A stretch of DNA of 64,000 nucleotides from Myxocyprinus asiaticus (lineage: Eukaryota; Chordata; Actinopteri; Cypriniformes; Catostomidae): assembly GCF_019703515.2 (NCBI RefSeq), contig NC_059358.1, positions 50,459,094 through 50,523,093 on the forward strand. The letters are read 5' to 3'. The notes beneath the pieces are model-generated. The model made no database searches. It was not told where the DNA came from and saw nothing but the letters and a program-made list of their open reading frames with translations. Position numbers and translations under genes: made by a program. Shown in pieces: positions 11,901 through 20,900 of the stretch (the first letter of the stretch is position 1; each line of letters starts with the position of its first letter).

Positions 11901-14900
11901 CCTGCACACGGGCAAACACGAGGGAGTGAAGATGTATAACTGCCCCAAGTGCAACTACGCCACCAATGGCCCCACGGACTTCAGAAACCATCTAAAGGAG
12001 ACGCATTCTGACATCGAGAACCCAGACCTGGCCTACCTGCACGCTGGTACTCATACACAACACGCACATAGATCCTCTCAGTGGTTTAATCTACAGTTTC
12101 ACTGCCAAACACTTGAAATGATGTTTCCTGATTTGGATGTTAAGCTAAAGAAACTTACTGTAGAGTGTTACCCACAGTTTTAACACTATTTCCTTCATAC
12201 CCTTGGTCAGCTTATTGCTGCTGGCAGAGGCACTTAACAATGTAAAGTGAATGTTATCTCCTGTCGCTGATAGACCACTCTCCTATCTTTCTTTACTTGA
12301 AAGCATGCTCATGCCACCCTCAGCCAAATCTCTAACAAGTCTCCTCTGAAGTCTCCCCTCACAGCAACAATAACTTAGCGAAAGTCGCGAAAGCCCGGCT
12401 CACACCGCAACCTAGAGTAGTAGTGGAAGTGGATAATTACAGTTTAACGCCATATTCAAGTCATTTTTATTTGTATAGCTCTTTAAAGCAGCTTTACAGA
12501 CAGTTATGCTGTAACATAAAATGAAGCTGTAATGTCTTAAAGTCTTCATTCTGCGGTTTGATAAAAAATTTGATTGTAGATTATGCCTTAAATATATATA
12601 TATATATAATATATTCAAAACATTAGTAAGTTAAAGGCGCTGTTATGCAACTGCCGTTTCTGACACCTCTGAGAAGACGCACCATCACTTTTCTGCTTGG
12701 TGACGGTCTCGACCATAGACTGTATATAAAGATGGACGACATGACAGCTCCCCAAAAGTGAAGCCAAAACATCTTGATCGCCTCCTGGTGGCTGGCTGCA
12801 GTATAGGTCATAAACCCCACCCCTCCATGTTAGCGGATGGGACGTGAGCCAAACAAAAAAATCTAAGTACACCTCAAATAAATTTTTCCCAAAGATGTTT
12901 TCTGTCATTTTAGGTAGTTCTTATCACATTGATGTATGTTCAAGTGTTCATTTTTCTGATAAGTTTGGTTTTAATTAGTTATTTGATGCTATAAAAAGGG
13001 GGTGTGACATCATGATTGACAGCTATGATTGACAGCTTCTCTGAGTAAAGTAGTCAGAGAGACACCTGCAGATGAAAGGTTAAATTTAACTTTCCATAAC
13101 TGTGATTGTCTGCAGTAAACTGTACTAACTGACCTAAGGGATCTGAGGGATCATTGCAGTTTTTTCAGTAAGTAAAATTTGCTTTGTAAGGTAATCAGTA
13201 AATTAAAGTTTTTAGCTAGCTAGATAAGACAACAAGCAGTTTAACGTAGGGTGACCGTACGTCCTCTATTTCCCGGAAATGTCCTCTTTTTTGGACCTTA
13301 AAAAAGCGTCCGGCCGGGATTTCTAAATTTGCGAAAATGTCCGGGATTCGGCTTTAGTTGCATTATGATGTGCATCTGGTCTAATACTTCATTGTATGTA
13401 CGTGCATATTTGCATTGCTTTAACCTCTCATTGTAAGTCCCGCCTTCTCACACACCAATTGGTCGATTATAAGAGGCTTGCAGCAACTATTGGCAAAATT
13501 CCTGCCTGTCAATCTCCCCGCGAACGCATGAAGCGCTGTTGTGTTTGGCATCAAACAGTTGCTTGACAGTAGCAGCAAATGACAGCTGAGTGGAAACAAT
13601 GCCCAAACGAAAGTATAAATTTACAGAAGATTTGCACAAAAAATTCCCATGCTTTCGTCCAGGTCGAGATCCGTGGGAAGCAGAATGTATGACATGTAAA
13701 GCTGGCACAAGTGATTTAGAAGCACAAATTAGCTCTGTGAAGCATAAAGGGTCAGCAACAGGTGAAAGTTCATCAGGTAAATTAGCAGACTACTTTTTGC
13801 GACCAGGTAAAATTGTTATCACATTGCTTCATTTTCCATGGCCATTCAAAATAATAGTAATAGTAAATGAAGGTACACTCATGGCATCAAATATTTTATT
13901 TTAGTACATGGACATTCAAAAGTGGTCTACACCACCCCCTCCAATCGAATAGAAATTTCATTCGGATCCAGCTCAATCGGATCATTTTTGTTTTGACATG
14001 ACGGCTTTTCGATCTGATTGAGCTATCAGATAGATTATAAATGGATTATTTGATTGCATGTAAACGTGGCTATTGTTTTCAGAACACGAGCTATAATATC
14101 ATCTTATATATGCACGATTACAGTTGGAAAGATGCCAGCTTCATTTCTGAAAGCCCACAATGTACAAAAGTGTTGATTTGTCGCACGTTTGCTTACCCAG
14201 CCTCAGTACTGCCACAATGAATGCGTGCAATCATCATTTGAAGTCTGTTTGAAATCGGAATTAAATATAAGGGTGTGATTTAAGCAATGAATACAGCAGA
14301 AATTCCAGCATTTTAGTTGATTTTAAAGTGCTTCTGACAAATGTCAATGCTTTCAGCTCACGGTGATTGGCTCGCGCCCTGCGTTTTCCACTTCTCATTT
14401 GCATAAAGCTAAGGATTCTCAATTTTTTGAACTCTATCGGCCACACCCCACACTTGCTCCACACCATTGTCAATCCCACAATCCACCTCAAAAGCATGGA
14501 GCTTGATTCCCATAGAAATTAAATGAAAGCGCTCCCTCACCACGTGCCAGTGGAAATGTACGGTTAATGGTAATCTATGTGATCGTGAATTTCGCACTAT
14601 GGACTTCCAGTGGCGAAGAATTTTCTTGCGCTGATTTCGCCTCTAGTTCAAGTTTGGTGAACTTTGACAGACGAAATTGCCGCATTGACCAATAGGAAGT
14701 TCTTGGTTTGGTGGTGACTTCTGTGTGGTCGGTGCTTCGTTCATAGCTACACTGAATATTCACATGCATATAATTTTAGCTGTGATTTTTCTTTTAACTT
14801 AAGTCTCACTGACTATAAAGTGCAGCATTAAAAAAGACTGCTTGACAATTATATTTTTGCTGGTTTCACACATGCTCAACATCTGCCCATGGCATGTTCG

Positions 14901-17900
14901 CCCACGTAAATTTGCCATGAGAAGGTATGTGTGACCGCACCTTAAGTCCGATGGAAGTTCCAGAATGGCTAACAGCGCCTACAGCAACTTTTACACTCAC
15001 TAAGTAGGGTCTCCCTTTGCTCTCAAAACAGCCTTAATTCTTCGTGGCATTGTGTGACAGATCTCTTGCTCATTTTGTAAAGGAGGAAGCGGGAGCCGGA
15101 TGAACAATCCAACGTATGTTTTTATTTGACACTCAGTTTAACACATATGGTTTTGCTTTTCAGCAACAAATGCACTCAGTCACACACACAGCATCGTGCA
15201 TCTCTCTCTCTCCTCTGGTGGTCTGGATTGCCCTTTTATCCCTCTCCAGCTCTCACTGCACCACAGAACAGCTGTTAGAGATAATTTCCCACAGGTGTCA
15301 ATCCTTACTGCTCTTCCATCACCACACATGGATTCCACAAGATGTTGGAAACGTTCCTTTGAGATTCTGGTCCATGTTGACATGATTGCATCACGCAATT
15401 TCTGCAGATTTATCAGCTGCACATTTATGCTGCGAATCTCCCATTCTACCACATCCAAAAGGTGTTATATTGGATTCAGATCCGGTGACTGGGAAGGCCA
15501 CTGAAGAACTGTGAACTCATTGTCATGTTCATGAAACAAGTTTGAGATGACTTTTGCTTTGTGACATGGTGCATTATCATGCTGAAATTGTGACCATGAA
15601 GGGATGCACATGGTCAGCAACAATACTCAAATAGGTTGTGGCATTGATTGATTGATTGCTATTAATGGACCTAAAGTTTGTCAAGAAAACATTCCCCACA
15701 CCATTACACCACCACCACCAGCCTGGACTGTTGACACATTTCATGCTGTTGGCACCAAATTCTGACCCTACAATCTGTGTGCCTCAGTAGAAATCGAGAT
15801 TCATCAGACTAGACTACATCTTTCCAGTCTTCAGCTGTCCAGTTTTGGTGAGCCTGTGCTAACTACAGCCTCAGCTTTCTGTTGTCTTCAACCTGATGTT
15901 GTCTTCTACTGTTGTAGCCCATCTGCCTCAAGGTTTGTCATGTTGTGCATTCTGAGATGCTATTCTGCTCACTACAATTGAGGGGTTATCTGAGTTACCA
16001 TAGCCTTTCTGTCAGCTCGAACCAGTCTGGCCATTCTCCGTTGACCTCTCTCATCAATAAGGCATCAACTCACTCACTCATCAACTCACTGGATGTTTTT
16101 GGCACAATTCTGAATAATCTCTAGAGACTGTTGTGCGTGAATATCCCAGGAGATCAGCAGTTACAGAAATACTCAAACCAGCCCATCTTGTACCAACAAT
16201 CATGCCACAGTCGAAATCACTGAGATCACATTTTATTCCTCATTCTGATGGTTGATGTGAACATTAACTGAAGCTCCTGACCCGTATATGCATGATTTTA
16301 TGCATTGCACTGCTGCCACACGATGTGTAACCCAAGTAATATACTTAAAAGTAATTAATTGAAAGCCAGTAAGCCTAACTTTAAACTTATTACAATAATT
16401 TAAATGTAATGTGTTACACTACTTTTGGTACAAAAGTAATTAGTTAGTTGTAATCAGATTACACCCAGCACTGATTGTGATGCATCGCAGTGTATTAAAT
16501 CATGACATATGTATTGTGATGTTTAATGTATCATGAGGAGGGGTTGCGTGATGCCATGCGAGGGTCGGACATGTGAACAGTGAGCTCTGCTCACTTTGCT
16601 AGTTTTTCAATCTTTTAGTGTCATAAACCGGTGAGATTCGATACACCCTGTTCCATAACTGTTCTGTAAGGTCAATATGTCAAAGATTTCAAAATCATCG
16701 GGCTCTGGAGACATTAAAACACACTTACATGACCCCTGACAGGGCCGCAGACCAGGGACTCGGTTTGGACGGTGCAGCGGGAGAGATTCAGCGTCAGCTG
16801 TCGAGTATGTCGGCAGTGCTGGCGAAGGTCGTTGCGTACTTGGGGATCTTGCTGTAATACGTCGATCGATCACTTCCATGGAGATTAAATTCACTGAGTT
16901 GGTTACAAGAAGGGGATGTCAAGAAATGGATCGATTATCTGGAGTCATCGGAGAGAGAATTAGCTGCTAATCCACTAGTGACCAAAGTAGATTTGGAACG
17001 CGTTTGGGAAAAACTGGAAGACCTTGACAATCGTAGCCGGCGATACAACGTCCAAATTGTTGGAATTCCTGAGAACGAAGAAGGCCAAGGTATGGTGAAA
17101 TTCCTAGATGAGCTCTTCCCGAGTCTGCTCGACATAACAGGCCATAAGCTGGAAATCAAGTGAGCTCACCAAGTCCCGGCTTGGAGATCCGCTGAGGGAG
17201 ATAGGCCCCGATCAATTCTGGCCAAATTTCTGAGATTATCCGATAAAGATCTCATGTTACACGATGCAAGGAGTAAAGGAAGGCTTTCTTGGAAGAACCA
17301 CAGCATTTTCCTGTTTCCAGACTTTGCGAATTCGACGAGAGAAAAGTGATCGATTCAAGGAATGCAAGAAACTCTTATATCAACGGAAGTTCGCTTTTGC
17401 ACTGATGTTCCTGGCCAAATTGAAAATAGATATTAAGGATGGCCGCAAAATATTTACATGCCCACAACAAGCGATGTCTTTCATAAAATCAGTGGACTGA
17501 GGAAGTCATGGTGTGTTTCTCACGTTGCAGCCAAGTGAGCTTGACTCACTGAACATTCACTTGACCATCTGAGGAAACTGGGCGCCTGTTTTAATTCTAT
17601 TTGTGCTGGTTCCGCCTAGTGGCTGTAGTTTGTTTTGTGGACAAACACTCCTTTGGGACAGTTGTGGATGAATCTGCACATTCCTTGTGTTTATGCCTCC
17701 TATTGGCTGGAGAATTTGTGGAGTATTTTTTGCAGGACATTGGAAGGATTAGGTCATCTGCTGCACTCATGAACAGCCGGCTCACTGAGCATTCGTTTGA
17801 CTGTCCGAGGAAACTGAACGGCTTTTTTGAGTGTGTGTGTGCTGGTTCCGCTAGCAGCTGGAGCTTGTTTTGTGGAGGAACACACCCTCGGGACAGTTTT

Positions 17901-20900
17901 GTGAATGAATCTACACGTTCTTTGTGTTTATTCTGCCTTTTGGATGGAGTTTGTTTTATAGATTTTCTTCTGTTATGTAATCCTGTCTCACAAATTTGTA
18001 TAGAAACGCCAGACTTGAGCAATCCGATGGCAAATTTGTCACGGGGACTCTCGTTGGCGTACATGGACTGTTTGAGTTTAGAGGGATGGACGCTGGTTGG
18101 TGCTGTCATGCGCGAGGTTAATACGCATGTTTTTTCTTTTTTCTGTTTGTTTGGTTCTGGGGGAAGTTGAAAAATTTGGGAAGATATGGGGTGGGCATGT
18201 TTTCTTTAGTGCTGGCACAAGTAAGAGCAGGGGAGTCATTACATTGGTAAGTAAACATCTACAATTCAAATGTCTCAAACAGATTAAAGATAAATTAGGA
18301 AGAGTCATTATTGTTTTAGTAGAAATTCGGGGGCAAAGGTTGATTTTAGCTAATATTTACGCACCTAACGCTGATGATCAGGGCTTTTTTATAGATCTTG
18401 AAGGGACGTTGCAAGCCGCTGGCACCCCTCGTGATATAATATTGGAAGGAGACTTTAATTTATTGATGGATTCAGTCCTTGATCATAGTGAAGCAAAAGT
18501 GTGTAAGCCCCTAGAGCAACACTGATGCTTCTCAGGATGTGTAAAATTTGTGGTCTTGCAGATATTTGGAGACTTTTGAACCCATCTGGTAGGGACTATA
18601 ATTTTTTTTCATCAGTCCATAAGATTTATTCTAGAATAGATTTTTTTTTTTAATTATATCTAAGTCCTTCATTTCATCTGTTGTTGATTGCTCAATTGGA
18701 AACATCATAGTCTCATCACGCCCTGATGAGTTTAGAGGTGTTGCCACATATAGGGAAAAATAAATCACATAGTTGGCGCTTTAATGTATCCCTTTAGCAA
18801 AATCCTGATTTCCTACAAATGTTAAAGGCTGAAAACAATGTTTATATGGAGACCAACTGGTCCTCAGTATCTGTGGGCGTGGCTTGTGAGGCACTTAAGG
18901 TGGTTCTTAGGGGTCAGATAGTATGCCTCATTCATCAAAAAATCCAAAGCACGAGAACTCGTGGAGTTGGAAGGGAATATTAAAAGTGCCAAGGCAGAGC
19001 TGAAGCACCGAATGTCGCCTGATGGCCTCAGAGAATTGACCCGATTGAAATACAGATATAATACTATTTTGTTGCGGAAGGTGTAGTTTTGGCTATTCAG
19101 GGCAAGACAGTCATACTTTGAGTCGGGGACAAAGCAGGGAAGCTTTTGGCTAAATATATAAAGCAGAGAGAGTCTTTTTCTACCATTCCCTCAGTGAAAT
19201 CTGCTGGTGGTGAAATTTTTACCTCGGCCATTGATATTAATATTGCTTTTAAACAATTCTATCTAGATCTCTACAGGCAAGGCTTTGGGGCCAGATGGCT
19301 TTGCCACTGAATTTTTTAGAGCTTATGCTACAGAACTGGCTCCACTTTTGTTAGAAGTTTATACGGAATCATTAAAGAATGGAAAGCCTCCGCCAACCAT
19401 GACACAAGCCCAGATCAGTCTGATTCTTAAAAAGGACAAAGATCCAAGCGAGTGTAAAAGTTACCGTTCAATTTCCCTGATCCAGCTTGACGTTAGAATA
19501 TTGTAAAACATTTTGGCTAACCGATTAAGTAAAGTTATGACATCTCTTATACATATAGATCAGGTGGGGTTTATTTGGGGTAGCAGCTCTTCTGATAACT
19601 TTAGGCGTTTCATCAATATCATGTGGTCAGTGGTGAATGATCAGACTCTGGTCGCTGCCATCTCACTTGACACCGAAAAGGCATTTGATATGGTAGAATG
19701 GGATTATCTTTTTAAGATTTTGGAAATGTATGGGTTTGGGAGTATGTTTATTGGATGGATTAAGTTGCTTTATAGACACCCTGTAGCGGCGGTACAAACA
19801 AATGGATTAATTTCAGATTATTTTACTCTGGATAGGGGCACCTGGCAGGGTTGCCCTCTTTCCCCATTATTGTTCTGTCTTGCCCTGGAACCATTAGCAG
19901 CCACGATAAGTAAGGCGGATGATTTTCCAGGGGTGATATTTTATTATTCGTCTCTGACACTACTAGATCTATGCCTTGCCTCCACAGAATTATTAATTCC
20001 TTTTCTAAGTTCTTGGGATACAGAGTCAATTGGTCTAAATCCGAAGCTTTGTCTCTGACAGCGTACTGTCCAGTAATGGCTTTCCAGCAGGGCGCCTTCC
20101 AGTGGCCCAAACAGGGCATTAAGTATTTTGGGTATTTTATTCCCAGCAAATTTGTCTGATTTAGTTAGAGTTAATTTTGACCCTTTAATTAATAGGTTTT
20201 CGAGCGATGTGGGCAGGTGAGCTTCATTACATTTATCGATGATTGTGAAGGTTAATGTTATTTAAATGAATTGTATTCCAAAATTCAACTACCTGCTACA
20301 GTCTCTCCCCGTAGATGCCCCCCTGTCTTATTTCAAGCAATTTGAAAGCATAGCGAAGTCTTTCATTTGGAATGGTAAGCGTCCCAGATTACATTTCAGT
20401 AAACTGCATAGGCCGATTGACAAAGGTGGGCTAGGCCTACCCAAGATTTTGTTTTATTATTAAGCGTTCAGTCTCAGACATTTGGCTCATTGGTCGCTTC
20501 CACCTGAAAGAGCCCCTCCCTGGTTTTGTATTGAACAGGAAGTTCTTGCCTCTATTTTGCCATTGCTAAGCCTTTCTATCAAACAAACCGGAGAAGTTAA
20601 ATTACACCCCGTTATCTCGCATTTGCACTCGGTATGGGCAAAAGTGTCCAGAGTGTTTAATTCGGATATTTATCTAAATGTTTCCTCGAGCTTATGGCTG
20701 AACCCCAAATTATGTATTAATAAGTCCCCTTTCTGCTGGTCAGAGTGGATTGTAAGGGGGGTTACAACACTCGGTGACGTATATGAGAGTAGTGTGTTGA
20801 GATCCTTTGAAAATTTGGTTCAACATTTTGGGATCCCCAGCTCTCAGTGTTTTTGGTATTTACAGCTGCGCCACTTGCTCTGTACTATTTTTGGGAATAG

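Larger units (their letters stand above)
12047..16539. other. Left part of the large znf407 intron; decayed repeats
   Basis: No host coding signal. Recognisable pieces: a (TA)n run near 12592; a SINE-like or tail-like stretch 12460-12530 (ATTTTTATTTGTATAGC); a fish interspersed repeat about 12713-12850 (ATAGACTGTATATAAAGATGG); a hAT fragment 13244-13904; a degenerate Tc1 15003-16323; and a hAT-like terminal fragment 16330-16475 ending in CACCCAGCACTG. Confidence 0.55.

Noticed and set aside
13926..14080. Possible MITE with GATCTGATTGAGCTATC-like inverted pieces
   Set aside because: Only a short stretch seems inverted (CCAGCTCAATCGGATC against GATCTGATTGAGCTATC) and outer borders are not visible.
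17601..18170. 189-residue Cys/Leu-rich frame
   Set aside because: Lies in the LINE inter-ORF duplication; the opposite strand is equally open and neither resembles a protein family.
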